Assembly: GCF_001512285.1 (NCBI RefSeq) | Contig: NZ_LNUV01000006.1 | Coordinates: 32,721-96,720, forward strand | Length of the DNA: 64,000 nt | Direction: 5' to 3' | Origin: Arthrobacter sp. EpRS71 | GTDB lineage: Bacteria > Actinomycetota > Actinomycetes > Actinomycetales > Micrococcaceae | Program-made: the position numbers and the translations under genes | The notes under the pieces: generated by a model | What the model saw: only the letters and a program-made list of their open reading frames with translations | Told to the model about the DNA's origin: nothing | The model's database searches: none | Shown: positions 44,457 to 53,980 of the stretch, piece by piece | Position numbering within the stretch: the first letter of the stretch is position 1 | How the letters are laid out: each line of letters begins with the position of its first letter

Positions 44457-47048
44457 TTGAGATCTTCATCCTTGGCGCGAACAGCAGCCGCCGGCGCCCT
44501 CAGCGCGGCCCTCTTGGCCGGGCTCGGTCTTCCGGCCACGGCCGCCCCGATTCCGCCCAACAACCCCACCGCAGCCCCAGGCACGTTCACCGAAGCCAAC
44601 CTCGCCGCGGATCGCACGGCAGCCAGCTTCTTCTACCGGATTCCCGCCCTGACCTACGTGGGCAACAATGTGGTCCTCGCCGCTTGGGACGGACGTCCGG
44701 GTTCAGCGGCGGATGCTCCCAACCCCAACTCGATCGTGCAGCGTCGCAGCACCGATGGCGGCCGGACGTGGGGGCCCGTCACGGTCATTGCAGCCGGACA
44801 CGTTGGCGATGCCAGCGGCCCCAAGTATGGGTACAGCGACCCCTCCTACATTTACGATGCCGAGGCCGGCAAGGTTTTCGCCTTCTTCGTCTATTCCAAG
44901 GACCAGGGCTTCGGCGGCAGCCAGTTCGGCAACAACGACGCCGACCGCACAGTGATTTCCTCCGCCGTCATCGAGTCCTCGGATGGAGGCGCCACCTGGA
45001 GCCAGCCGCGTCTCATCACCAATGTCACCAAGCCCGGAACCAGCAAGACCAGCCCCGTAGCCGGCGATGTCCGGTCCAACTTCGCGTCCTCCGGAGAAGG
45101 CATCCAGCTCAAGTACGGGCAGTACAAAGGCCGCCTGATCCAGCAGTACGCCGGGGACATCCGGCAGGCGGGCGGCACCAACAAGATCCAGGCCTACAGC
45201 GTCTACTCCGACGACCACGGCGCCACCTGGCACAAGGGAGCCAACGTTGGGGACCGCATGGACGAGAACAAGACTGTTGAACTCTCCGATGGACGCGTGC
45301 TCCTGAACTCCCGGGACAACGCCAACCAGGGCTACCGCAAGGTTGCGATTTCCACGGACGGCGGCGCTACGTACGGCCCGGTCACCCAGGACACCGAGCT
45401 CCCGGATCCGGCCAACAACGGTGCCGTCGCACGCATGTTCCCCAACGCGGCGCAAGGCTCAGCTGATGCCAAGAAACTGATTTTCACCAACGCCAACTCC
45501 AAGACCGGCCGCGAAAACGTCTCGGCCCGCGTCTCCTGCGACGACGGCGCCACCTGGCCCGGCGTCCGCACCATCCGTTCCGGCTTCTCCGCGTACTCCA
45601 CGGTGACCCGCCTGGAAGAGGGAAAATTCGGCGTCCTCTACGAGGGCAACTACATGGACAACATGCCGTTCGCAAAGTTCGATGACGCCTGGCTGAACTA
45701 CGCCTGCGCCCCGCTGTCCGTCCCGGCCGTCACCACTGCGCCCGGTGCCACGCAGCAGGTGCCCGTCACCGTCACCAACCAGGAAGCCGGCACCCTGTCC
45801 GGCGCAACTGCCACCGTCTACACGCCCTCCGGTTGGTCGGCCACCACGGTGCCGGTTCCCGACGTCGCACCCGGCGCCTCGGCCACCGTCAACGTGGCGT
45901 TGACGGCACCGGCCAACGCCAGCGGACCGCAAAACCTGAATGCGGCGTTCACCACCGCGGATGGCCGGGTTTCGCAGTTCACCTTCACCGCCACCGTGCC
46001 CGTGGCTCCGCAGGTGGGCCTGACCATCACGGGAACGGCCCCGGCCCGCGACGTCGTGGCCAGCCCCTACCAAGCAGGCGAGGTGCTCAGCTACTCGCTC
46101 AACGTCAAGAGCACCGCCAACGTCACGGCCAACGCGGTTCCGGTTTCCGGCAGCTTTGACTCCGGGTTCCTTCCGCCGTCGGCCCCCAACTGCCGGTACA
46201 ACAACCTGGCCGCAGGTGCGAATTACACCTGCACCACGGCCAAGCACGTGATCACGGCGGCAGACATTGAGCGCGGCTACTTTGTGCCAGAGGCAAGCTT
46301 CAGCATCACGGCCAGCACGACGCCGTCACTCACCACAACGGTCCCGTTCACCGGCGCTGCGGTGGCGCTGCGTGACGGACTGCCGGCGGCGGAGATCAGC
46401 GGGGCGCGTGCCGACGTCGGGCGTGATCTGGCCACCCAGCCATACGCCGCCGGTGACCTGGTCCCGTATACCTTCACCGTGAAGAACACGAGCCCCCTGG
46501 TAGAAAAGATTGTCCCGACTGCCGGCAACTTCAGCCCCTTCCTTCCGGAAGGACCGGGCAACTGCCGCTACAGCGTGCTCCCGTCCGGCCAGAGCTACCA
46601 GTGCACCACGCCCCGGCACACTGTGACCGCGGAAGAAGTTGCGCAGGGTTTCTTCGTTCCAACCAGCACCTGGGAAGTCAGTGCAGCGGGCCAAACCACC
46701 AAAACCATCACCGTGAATGGCGACCCGGTGGAGCTGAGGGCCAAGCCGTCCTCAGAACCGGCCGTGATGCGCCAAAATCTGGGGACACCGCCCTTTGACT
46801 TAGGCACCGAGGACAAGTACCGCGCGGGCCAGGAAGTGGTCCTGAAAGGCCTCGGCCACGGTCAGTGGTACTACGTGTACCTGAACAAAACGGGGTACCG
46901 CTTCGGCTGGAACTTTCCAGGCATGGATAACACGGTGAAGTTCGTCCTTCCGGCGGAGGTGAAGAACGGCCGTGACGACGTGGTGGTGCTGGATCAGGCC
47001 GGTGCCCAAGTGTCCTTCGATCGGCTTCAGGTGACGCCCAAGGGGTGA
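44457..47048 (+). CDS. secreted sialidase (neuraminidase, GH33) with accessory domains
   Basis: An 863-residue secreted enzyme: signal peptide (AAAGALSAALLAGLGLPATAA), then a six-bladed propeller with the FYRIPAL motif (Arg61), Asp-boxes (STDGGRTW at 98-105, SSDGGATW, YSDDHGATW, STDGGATY, SCDDGATW), the Glu region SGEGIQLKYG and the catalytic Tyr region SAYSTVTRLEEGKFG. It matches Micromonospora NedA-type sialidases, which release sialic acid. After about residue 420 come a NEW3-like beta domain, two tandem about 110-residue repeats (PNCRYNNLAAG... and GNCRYSVLPSG...) and a terminal domain, all likely for substrate or surface binding. The start is TTG 44457 with CGAAAGGACC upstream. Confidence 0.88.
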   Translation: MRSSSLARTAAAGALSAALLAGLGLPATAAPIPPNNPTAAPGTFTEANLAADRTAASFFYRIPALTYVGNNVVLAAWDGRPGSAADAPNPNSIVQRRSTDGGRTWGPVTVIAAGHVGDASGPKYGYSDPSYIYDAEAGKVFAFFVYSKDQGFGGSQFGNNDADRTVISSAVIESSDGGATWSQPRLITNVTKPGTSKTSPVAGDVRSNFASSGEGIQLKYGQYKGRLIQQYAGDIRQAGGTNKIQAYSVYSDDHGATWHKGANVGDRMDENKTVELSDGRVLLNSRDNANQGYRKVAISTDGGATYGPVTQDTELPDPANNGAVARMFPNAAQGSADAKKLIFTNANSKTGRENVSARVSCDDGATWPGVRTIRSGFSAYSTVTRLEEGKFGVLYEGNYMDNMPFAKFDDAWLNYACAPLSVPAVTTAPGATQQVPVTVTNQEAGTLSGATATVYTPSGWSATTVPVPDVAPGASATVNVALTAPANASGPQNLNAAFTTADGRVSQFTFTATVPVAPQVGLTITGTAPARDVVASPYQAGEVLSYSLNVKSTANVTANAVPVSGSFDSGFLPPSAPNCRYNNLAAGANYTCTTAKHVITAADIERGYFVPEASFSITASTTPSLTTTVPFTGAAVALRDGLPAAEISGARADVGRDLATQPYAAGDLVPYTFTVKNTSPLVEKIVPTAGNFSPFLPEGPGNCRYSVLPSGQSYQCTTPRHTVTAEEVAQGFFVPTSTWEVSAAGQTTKTITVNGDPVELRAKPSSEPAVMRQNLGTPPFDLGTEDKYRAGQEVVLKGLGHGQWYYVYLNKTGYRFGWNFPGMDNTVKFVLPAEVKNGRDDVVVLDQAGAQVSFDRLQVTPKG

Positions 47049-47145
47049 AGAATGACCGGTGCTGTGACAAGACAAATTTCCTGAAATGTGCTCTATGTCA
47101 TATTCGTCTCTCACTAGGTACTCTGTGACTCGGCTGGTTGCGCGG

Positions 47146-47213
47146 CTTTGACAAGAACTGTCAAAGGTTCAACCAACTAAAAGTTGACAGGACCGGGCCA
47201 TAGCGCCCGGTCC
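47146..47213 (+). promoter_or_regulatory. palindrome and leader hairpin upstream of the subtilase gene
   Basis: A perfect palindrome CTTTGACA-N5-TGTCAAAG (47146-47166) includes a TTGACA -35-like box. A 9-base G/C stem with a 6-base loop (47190-47213) follows, 26 bases before the start codon. The first may be an operator; the second may stabilise or attenuate the mRNA. Confidence 0.5.
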
Positions 47214-47239
47214 TCCCTCAGTGAAAGGTGCAACCACTC

Positions 47240-50200
47240 GTGAAATCACAAGGAAAGAGCTTCGTCAGAAGCGGGGGGCTTCGGAAGGCTGCGGCGCTCG
47301 CCGTCGGACTGCCGTTGCTGCTCTCTTCGATGGCGATGCCGGCCCAGGCCGCTCCCGCCCCGGAGACGCCCGGGAATGTTGCAGGCGTGGCCAAGAAGAA
47401 CCTTGACCCCAGCGCATACAAGGACGGCCGCTACATGGTGGTCCTTGCCGAGAAGCCTGCGGCTACTTACGACGGCGGGACGGCGGGACTCGCGCCCACC
47501 AAGCCGGAGGAGGGCAAAAAGCTCGACGGCGACAGCACCGAGGTGAAGGAATACCAGCAGCACCTCCAGCAGAAGCAGCAGGAAGTCGCCAAGCAGGAAA
47601 ACGTCACGATCAAACGTGATTTCACCACTGCAGTCAACGGCTTCAGTGCCAACCTGACAGCAGACCAAGCCATTAACCTGGCCAAGGACCCCAAGGTCCT
47701 CATGGTGGCGCCGGACACCCAGTACGCCCCGGACTACTCAACCACCGATTTCCTCAAGCTCAGCGGCCCCAACGGTACCTGGGCCACGCAGTACGGTGGG
47801 CAGGACAACGCCGGCAAGGGCACCGTTGTTGGCGTGATCGACACCGGCTACACCCCCTCCAACCCGTTCTTTGCCGGCGAGCCCGTCGGTCCGCTGGTGG
47901 GCAACCCCCAAGTAGGCGTTCCCTACCGAACCGCTGACGGCAAGATCGCCATGCTGAAGGCCGATGGCGATACGTTCATCGGAGAATGCCAGGCCGGTAC
48001 TGATACGGGCGCTGACTACGACGGCAGTGCCTGTAACTCCAAAGTCCTCAGCACCCACTACTTTGCCGACGCCTTCCTGGAAACAGTCCCACCGGAAAAC
48101 CGTGCCTCGGAAGAAGTCATCTCTCCCGTTGACGTGGACAGCCACGGAACCCACACGGCCAGCACAGCGGCGGGCAACGCCAACGTTGACGCCGTAGTGG
48201 ACGGCCGCAGCTTCGGAACCACCAGCGGCATTGCACCCGCCGCCAAGCTCTCCGTGTACAAGGTCTGCTGGGAAGACACCGATCCCGCCACGGGTGGCTG
48301 CTACGGCTCAGCTTCCGTGGACGCCGTTGAGCAGGCCATCTTGGACGGCGTTGACGTCCTGAACTACTCCATCTCAGGCTCCACCACGTCCACCACGGAT
48401 CCCGTATCCCTGGCGTTCCTCTCGGCAGCTTCCGCAGGCATCTTCGTGGCAACCTCAGCCGGAAACTCCGGACCGACCGCCAGCACCGTGAACCACGGAG
48501 CTCCGTGGCTGACCACGGTTGCCGCTACCTCGTTCTCGCAGGAACTCCAAGGCACTGTTGAGTTCTCCGATGGCAGCAAATTCCGCGGAGCGTCCATCAT
48601 GAACCGCGAGGTTCGCGGGGCCGGCGTCGTGCTCTCCACCAACGCTGCAAGCGGTGAAGGCAACGCGGCACTCTGTGCCCCCGGGTCCCTGGATCCGGCC
48701 AAGGTTGCCGGCAAGGTTGTGGTCTGTGACCGCGGCGTTGTTGACCGTACCGCCAAGAGCGCCGAAGTCCTGCGTGGCGGTGGCGTGGGCATGATCCTGG
48801 TGAACCTGACGGACTCTTCGCTGGACACGGACAAGCACGTCATTCCCACTGTCCACGTGAACCCGCCCGCAACGCAGACCATCAAGGACAAAGTCACGGC
48901 CAACCCGGCCATCACTGTGTCCCTGCTGAACCGCGACACCACGGGCTTGCCCGCTGAAGCGCAGCCGCAGATCGCTGGATTCTCCTCCCGCGGACCGCTG
49001 CTCGCTACCGACTCGGATCTGTTGAAGCCCGACGTATCCGCTCCCGGTGTCGCCATCCTCGCAGGTGTTTCGCCGATCGGAACAGGCGGAGACAACTTCG
49101 GTTTCCTCTCCGGAACGTCCATGGCCTCACCGCACGTGGCCGGCTTCGGCGCGCTGATCCTGGGCAAGAACCCGCAGTGGTCCCCGGCTACCGTGAAGTC
49201 AGCCATGATGACCACCGCGGGCCCGGTCAAGCTGGCCAACGGCGCAGTGAACAAGGACGTCTTCGCAACCGGCGCAGGCCAGGTTGATCCCGGCAAGGTT
49301 CTTTCACCCGGCCTGGTGTACGACAACAGCACCGAGGACTACCTGAAGTTCGTCCAAGGCACCGGCATGGACCTTGGCATTGAAGGCCTGGGCACCACAG
49401 CGCCGCGCGACATGAACGTTCCCTCCTTCGCGCTGGGCAACCTGGCCGGCAAGATCGAGGTCACGCGCACGGTCACCGCACTGACCCCGGGCCTCTACCG
49501 TGCCTCGGTCAACGTCCCGGGCGTGAACGTCAAGGTCACCCCGTCCGTCCTGAACTTCGGGGCAGCCGGTGAGAAGAAGACGTTCAAGGTGCAGTTCGAG
49601 AACAACAACGCAGCCCTGGGCAAGTTCGCCATGGGTTCGCTGAGCTGGCAGGGTGCCAACAAGACAGTCACCTCGCCCATCGCCGTCCGGCCGCAGTCCG
49701 TCATTGCGGACAAGGCCCTGGCATTCACGGGAACGGGACCCAACGGCTCCGGCACCATCAGCATCACCTCCGGCACCAACCTGCCGGTAGGCGTCACAGT
49801 TGATGGGCTCTCCAAGGCTGATTCCTCGGCAGTGGAGTTGGTCCCGGGTCCCTTCGCCGGTGAAACCAATGCGTCCAACTTCGTCAAGAAGGTCACTGTG
49901 GGGCAGGGCAGCGCGCTGGCCAAGTTCTCGGTCATCTCGTCCAACGAGGCTGCGGACTTTGACATGCTGGTCCTCACCCCGTCCGGTCAGCAGTTGCCGG
50001 CCGCCACGGCATCGGCCAGCGAAACACTGTCCGTGCCCAACCCGGCAGCAGGCGATTACTACATTTACGCCAACCTCTACGCCAGCCCCAACAACCAGCC
50101 CACCAAGGCAACCGTTGATGCAGCCGTCTTGGGTGCCAACCAGGGCAACGCAACAGTGACACCGAATCCCATCCGTCTGGCCAACGGCAAGACGGGGCAG

Positions 50201-50416
50201 ATCACGCTGAACTGGAAGAACCTGGAGCCGGGCTCCTACATTGGCCGGCTCACCTTCGCCGGAACCAGTGAACCGAGCTTCGTCACCGTCCTGGTGAACC
50301 CGGGCGGAGCCGTTGTGGTTCCGGATGAGGAAGACCCCAAGAAGGACAAGAAGGACAAGAAGAACCACGGCAAGATCCGTGGCGACGAGCCGACACAGAG
50401 CAACAACGCCGGCTAA
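47240..50416 (+). CDS. secreted subtilisin-like serine protease (S8) with PA insert
   Basis: A 1058-residue secreted protease: signal peptide (AAALAVGLPLLLSSMAMPAQA), an I9-type propeptide (about 45-165), and the S8 domain with Asp201 (VVGVIDTGYTP), His302 (DSHGTHTAST) and Ser627 (SGTSMASPHVAG). A PA domain (VVCDRGVVDRTAKSAEV) is inserted between His and Ser. Beta-rich fibronectin-like domains follow, and the protein ends in a Lys/Asp-rich tail (EEDPKKDKKDKKNHGK) without a sortase motif. GTG 47240 (VKSQGK) is preferred; GTG 47228 is also in frame. It degrades extracellular protein. Two subtilisin-inhibitor-like proteins lie 5-7 kb away. Confidence 0.88.
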   Translation: MKSQGKSFVRSGGLRKAAALAVGLPLLLSSMAMPAQAAPAPETPGNVAGVAKKNLDPSAYKDGRYMVVLAEKPAATYDGGTAGLAPTKPEEGKKLDGDSTEVKEYQQHLQQKQQEVAKQENVTIKRDFTTAVNGFSANLTADQAINLAKDPKVLMVAPDTQYAPDYSTTDFLKLSGPNGTWATQYGGQDNAGKGTVVGVIDTGYTPSNPFFAGEPVGPLVGNPQVGVPYRTADGKIAMLKADGDTFIGECQAGTDTGADYDGSACNSKVLSTHYFADAFLETVPPENRASEEVISPVDVDSHGTHTASTAAGNANVDAVVDGRSFGTTSGIAPAAKLSVYKVCWEDTDPATGGCYGSASVDAVEQAILDGVDVLNYSISGSTTSTTDPVSLAFLSAASAGIFVATSAGNSGPTASTVNHGAPWLTTVAATSFSQELQGTVEFSDGSKFRGASIMNREVRGAGVVLSTNAASGEGNAALCAPGSLDPAKVAGKVVVCDRGVVDRTAKSAEVLRGGGVGMILVNLTDSSLDTDKHVIPTVHVNPPATQTIKDKVTANPAITVSLLNRDTTGLPAEAQPQIAGFSSRGPLLATDSDLLKPDVSAPGVAILAGVSPIGTGGDNFGFLSGTSMASPHVAGFGALILGKNPQWSPATVKSAMMTTAGPVKLANGAVNKDVFATGAGQVDPGKVLSPGLVYDNSTEDYLKFVQGTGMDLGIEGLGTTAPRDMNVPSFALGNLAGKIEVTRTVTALTPGLYRASVNVPGVNVKVTPSVLNFGAAGEKKTFKVQFENNNAALGKFAMGSLSWQGANKTVTSPIAVRPQSVIADKALAFTGTGPNGSGTISITSGTNLPVGVTVDGLSKADSSAVELVPGPFAGETNASNFVKKVTVGQGSALAKFSVISSNEAADFDMLVLTPSGQQLPAATASASETLSVPNPAAGDYYIYANLYASPNNQPTKATVDAAVLGANQGNATVTPNPIRLANGKTGQITLNWKNLEPGSYIGRLTFAGTSEPSFVTVLVNPGGAVVVPDEEDPKKDKKDKKNHGKIRGDEPTQSNNAG

Positions 50417-50437
50417 GGCTTTCTTGATGTAGTGACG

Positions 50438-50471
50438 GCAGTGGCCGGTGGGGATTCCCGCCGGCCACTGC
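50438..50471 (+). terminator. intrinsic terminator of the subtilase gene
   Basis: A 15-base stem with one mismatch (50438-50452 with 50457-50471) and a 4-base loop is followed by TGTTTGTTG, 22 bases after the stop. It also faces the convergent MFS gene. Confidence 0.75.
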
Positions 50472-50508
50472 TGTTTGTTGTGCCCAGTTGCTTCTCTGCG
50501 TAGTTGTT

Positions 50509-51771
50509 CTAGTTGTTATGGGAAGAGATGGTGCTGGACGGTTCAGAACCCGGCGGAGCATTCACGCCGGCTGCCACAGGCGGCCGGGCCTTGCTGGGCC
50601 CAAGGACAAAGAGCCCGAAGATCAGAGTCGCGAGACCGATCATCAACCACGCCGCCGTGTAACCTACCGAAGCCGCCATTTCCCCGAAAACCCAGGGCAG
50701 AATGAACCCGCTGACTGCCGTCACGGTCAGCAGAAGACCTACAGCTGTCCCGATGAGCTCGGGAGGCACCTCCGGATCGTCACCCGGAGCGGTTTGCCAC
50801 ACTGCAAAGCACCCGTTGAAGCCAAACCCTATGAGCGCCGCCGACAACCACAGCATTTCCGGGTTCACAGCTGGCAGCATCAGGATCCCTATCCCCTGAA
50901 TCGCCAGGAAGAGAAGGAACGTGATCCGTGAGCTCAGCAGCCGGTCGGCGAGTAATCCGGCAATGATGCTGCCGGGAATGCCGGCGAGGCCAACCAGGAG
51001 TCCGGCCAAGGCCACCACGCCCACGGAGAATCCGCGTTCTTCTGCAGCGTAGACTCCGATCAACTGGGAGGCGACAAAATATGCACCGTAGCCGCCAAAG
51101 AACGCCATGCTCTGACGCCACAGCCTCCGGTTGCGGAGTACGGCCGCAATGCTGCGCCCGCTAAGCGTGGTGCCTTGCAACGCCGGAACTCCCTGGGGTA
51201 TCCGGTACACCACCAGCACCAGAATCGCGCATGCCATGGCAACCAGCCCGGCCATAATGAGGGATCCTCTCCAACCCATTGACTGCTCAACCGGCCCCCA
51301 GGCGTACAAGCCGACGGCGACACCGGCGCTGAAGGCGGCAGAGACAACACCCAAAGCTGCAGCGTGTTCGCGACCGCGGAACCAAACGCTGACGGCCGCA
51401 ATCCCAATGCCGGCATACACGGATGCGGCAAGCCCGGCCAATATCCGCAAGGAGAGCAGCATGGGGTAACCGTCAACGATCCCGGCCAAGGTTGTGAAGA
51501 GGCCCTCCAAGAGCAGGCCTCCCACCAGGGCCGCGCGGATGCCATACTTCGCAGCTATGAAGCCGGCGGGGAGGTGCATGATTCCGTAGCCTATGACGAA
51601 GCCGGAAATCAGCAAGGCAAGCTGGGGCAGGTCGGCATCGTAGTCAGCGGAAATGCCGGCGAACGTGGTTGGCATGACGAACCAGTTGAAGGTCATGGCC
51701 ACGAACCCTGTGGCTATGACGCCCAGCATGACCCATCGTGTGGAAGTGTTCTGCTGGAGTTCACTGTTCAT
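50509..51771 (-). CDS. MFS transporter of the ring-cleavage cluster
   Basis: A 420-residue, 12-helix major facilitator transporter. GFVIGYGIMHLPAGFIAAKYG carries the loop after helix 2, and WFRGREHAAALGVVSAAFS is typical of organic-anion and aromatic-compound importers. The C-terminal 30 residues are a flexible tail. It starts 15 bases after the dioxygenase stop on the same strand, so the two share a transcript. It probably imports the heteroaromatic substrate or exports a product; the direction is not readable. Confidence 0.83.
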   Translation of the reverse strand: MNSELQQNTSTRWVMLGVIATGFVAMTFNWFVMPTTFAGISADYDADLPQLALLISGFVIGYGIMHLPAGFIAAKYGIRAALVGGLLLEGLFTTLAGIVDGYPMLLSLRILAGLAASVYAGIGIAAVSVWFRGREHAAALGVVSAAFSAGVAVGLYAWGPVEQSMGWRGSLIMAGLVAMACAILVLVVYRIPQGVPALQGTTLSGRSIAAVLRNRRLWRQSMAFFGGYGAYFVASQLIGVYAAEERGFSVGVVALAGLLVGLAGIPGSIIAGLLADRLLSSRITFLLFLAIQGIGILMLPAVNPEMLWLSAALIGFGFNGCFAVWQTAPGDDPEVPPELIGTAVGLLLTVTAVSGFILPWVFGEMAASVGYTAAWLMIGLATLIFGLFVLGPSKARPPVAAGVNAPPGSEPSSTISSHNN

Positions 51772-51786
51772 GTCGGGAACCGGCGC

Positions 51787-52584
51787 TTAACTGAAGAACG
51801 TCTTGATGGCGGCGGCGACTGATTCCGGGTTCTCCAGCGTGGGGAAGTGGGTCTTTCCCGGGATGTGGATGGGCGTGAACCAAGGGTTCCCGGCCGCGAA
51901 GTCCTCTTGGAACCTTCGGTAGCCGGGGTCCAGCGGTTGGGAATAGATGTGAGCCACCTCGAGGTTTCCGGGGACCGCTTTCATCCGTTCCAGTGGGTTT
52001 TCCCATTGTGCATAGCTCTTGCGGATCTCCCGGCAGGCCCGCATCCACATATTTTCGCCGAACCAGGTCATCTCCCGCTGAACGTGGTCGATCACGTCAA
52101 CGGAATCCGTGCCTTCGGTCCACTCATCGAACATGCTCTGCCGGGCTTGGGTGACAGTATCGGGAGAGGCTCCCTGCTCGATCTGTTGGTGAAAACCTTC
52201 GAACGGCTGGAGCAACCAGTCGATGACCACGGCTTGGCCGTAACCCCGGGCGCCCAGTCGCTCCTGCACTCCGATGTTGACCCAACAACCGTGGGAAGTG
52301 GACGCGATCCTGACGTCTTCAAGACCAAGTTGGCCGATGAATTCCACGGTGTCCTGGATGAGGTCCTCCGCCGTGAAATCGTCAGGAGACCCTGCACTGC
52401 CGTCGTGGCCACGGAAGTTCAAACGCAGCACACGGAAGTGGTCACTCAGGTGAGGTTCCAGAAGCCGGAACAACCGGTGGTCCTGTGCCCAGCCGTGGAT
52501 CAGGAGGAGCGGGGGAGCCGAAGGATCGCCCGACTCGACGTATTCGAGGGTGGTGTTGTTGATGGACGTGGATTTGAGCTGCAC
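51787..52584 (-). CDS. cofactor-free ring-cleaving dioxygenase homolog (HOD/QDO/AqdC type)
   Basis: A 265-residue alpha/beta-hydrolase-fold protein that aligns along its length with 1H-3-hydroxy-4-oxoquinaldine 2,4-dioxygenase from Arthrobacter, as I recall that sequence: LLLIHGWAQDHRLFRLL, FRVLRLNFRGHDGS, the elbow TSHGCWV (Ser97-His98), VVIDWL (Asp122) and PGKTHFPT (His246). These correspond to HOD Ser101, His102, Asp126 and His251; His100 of HOD is Thr96 here. HOD-type enzymes cleave 3-hydroxy-4-quinolones with O2, release CO, and need no metal or cofactor. GTG 52584 with AGTGAGGTCATC before it is the best start. It is divergent from an FAD monooxygenase and in line with an MFS gene. Confidence 0.75.
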   Translation of the reverse strand: MQLKSTSINNTTLEYVESGDPSAPPLLLIHGWAQDHRLFRLLEPHLSDHFRVLRLNFRGHDGSAGSPDDFTAEDLIQDTVEFIGQLGLEDVRIASTSHGCWVNIGVQERLGARGYGQAVVIDWLLQPFEGFHQQIEQGASPDTVTQARQSMFDEWTEGTDSVDVIDHVQREMTWFGENMWMRACREIRKSYAQWENPLERMKAVPGNLEVAHIYSQPLDPGYRRFQEDFAAGNPWFTPIHIPGKTHFPTLENPESVAAAIKTFFS

Positions 52585-52633
52585 GATGACCTCACTCTGG
52601 AGCGCCGGAAAGATGGGGGGATATTGATTCAAT

Positions 52634-52736
52634 GTGACGAGCGTCACCGGAAGCTTATGGTTGGGTGCTCCGTCAAGTCAATAGCCTGCTATGTAAATAA
52701 TCTGGGGTCTATCAATTACATACCTAGCTATGTAAT
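52634..52736. promoter_or_regulatory. operator cluster between the dioxygenase and monooxygenase genes
   Basis: A perfect palindrome ATTACATA-N6-TATGTAAT (52715-52736) is joined by a further half-site TATGTAA (52690-52696), which with TTACATA (52716-52722) makes a second, wider inverted repeat. A separate palindrome, GTGACG-AG-CGTCAC, is at 52634-52647. The A/T-rich palindrome is typical of MarR operators, and a MarR gene is 1.2 kb away. Confidence 0.7.
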
Positions 52737-52790
52737 ACTTCTCGGCGTGAGCGAGCTCACATCCACTGAAGCACCGATCGAGGAGTTCCA

Positions 52791-53951
52791 ATGAGCGTTT
52801 CCCAGGGTCATGTTGAGATTGCCGGTGGCGGCATCGGGGGTTTGACGGCGGCGGCTGCCTTGGCGCGGCGCGGCTGGAAGGTCCGCCTCCACGAAGCCAA
52901 TCAATCGATCCGGGCTTTGGGCGCGGGGATATACCTGTGGGACAACGGCCTGGCTGCACTCCGCGCGCTTGGAGTAGAGGATATGGCCACCGAAGGCGCC
53001 CATTACGGACCGAGCATTCAGAGCCGGGATGGTTACGGAGCCTTGATAGGGGAGATGCCCGTCAATACCGACGGATCCGTTCGGGTTCTTACTGTGTTGC
53101 GGGAAAGACTGATCGGAGCCCTGCATCATGCAGCCGTTGAGTCGGGCGTCGAAATTGTCACGGGTTCGGTGGCAGTGGCGGCGGAACCGGAGGGCTCTCT
53201 CAGATTCGCCGACGGCAGTTCACAAACGGCTGATCTCGTCATTGCCGCCGATGGTGTGGGTTCGCAAGTGCGTGAGAGCCTGGGACTTTTGCGTCGTCGT
53301 CAGGCCTTGGGCCAACGGTGCGCACGGCTCCTCATGCCACGTGCTGTGGGCGATGTTCCCACCGAGATCGAAGACAGTTACGTCGAGTACATGTCAGGCC
53401 AACGGTTCCTTCTTTACACGCCCAGCAGCTCAGGGGATCTCTATGTGGCCCTCGTCTGCGCAGCGTCAGATCTGAGGGCGATGGGTGGTCACCTTCCGAA
53501 GGACGAATGGGTCCGGTCCTTCCCTGCCTTGGAATCACTCATCCGTAGATTGGGACCAGTTCCCCGTTGGGATGACTTTGAGTGGGTAGAGCTGTCAAAG
53601 TGGTCCGCCGGGCGGGTTGCCGTCATCGGAGATGCGGCCCATGCGCAGCCACCCTATCTGGGCCAAGGCGGCGGCTGCGCCATGATGTCGGCACTTGGCT
53701 TGGCGCATGCGGTGTCCCAACCCGGAGGTTCCCTTGAAGGGGCGCTTGCGCTGTGGGAAGCCACGGAGCGGCCGGTGATCGAGCACACCCAGAGGTTCTC
53801 GGTGCGGGTGAGCGAGCTGAATAGCGTCCCTGACGAGGCGCGTCGGGAGATCCTCAAAGTTTCCGCAGCCTTGCCGCGGATCGGCCGGTCCCGGGCCCGT
53901 GCGGCGTCGACGGTTCCCACAGGTCTGAAGCTGCCGGTGGAAGTGGGCTAA
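52791..53951 (+). CDS. FAD-dependent aromatic monooxygenase
   Basis: A 386-residue class A flavin monooxygenase with EIAGGGIGGLTAAAALARRG (FAD ADP site), the DG motif LVIAADGVGS, and AVIGDAAHAQPPYLGQGG for the ribityl chain. Length and order match salicylate- or 4-oxoquinaldine-3-hydroxylases, which add one oxygen to an activated ring using NAD(P)H. The ATG follows GAGGAGTTCCA. It is divergent from the HOD-like gene. In quinaldine and alkylquinolone pathways an FAD monooxygenase makes the 3-hydroxy-4-quinolone that HOD/AqdC then opens, and I infer that role here. Confidence 0.82.
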   Translation: MSVSQGHVEIAGGGIGGLTAAAALARRGWKVRLHEANQSIRALGAGIYLWDNGLAALRALGVEDMATEGAHYGPSIQSRDGYGALIGEMPVNTDGSVRVLTVLRERLIGALHHAAVESGVEIVTGSVAVAAEPEGSLRFADGSSQTADLVIAADGVGSQVRESLGLLRRRQALGQRCARLLMPRAVGDVPTEIEDSYVEYMSGQRFLLYTPSSSGDLYVALVCAASDLRAMGGHLPKDEWVRSFPALESLIRRLGPVPRWDDFEWVELSKWSAGRVAVIGDAAHAQPPYLGQGGGCAMMSALGLAHAVSQPGGSLEGALALWEATERPVIEHTQRFSVRVSELNSVPDEARREILKVSAALPRIGRSRARAASTVPTGLKLPVEVG

Positions 53952-53980
53952 CGGTTCAAAGGCTGGCCGTCCACGTCCCG

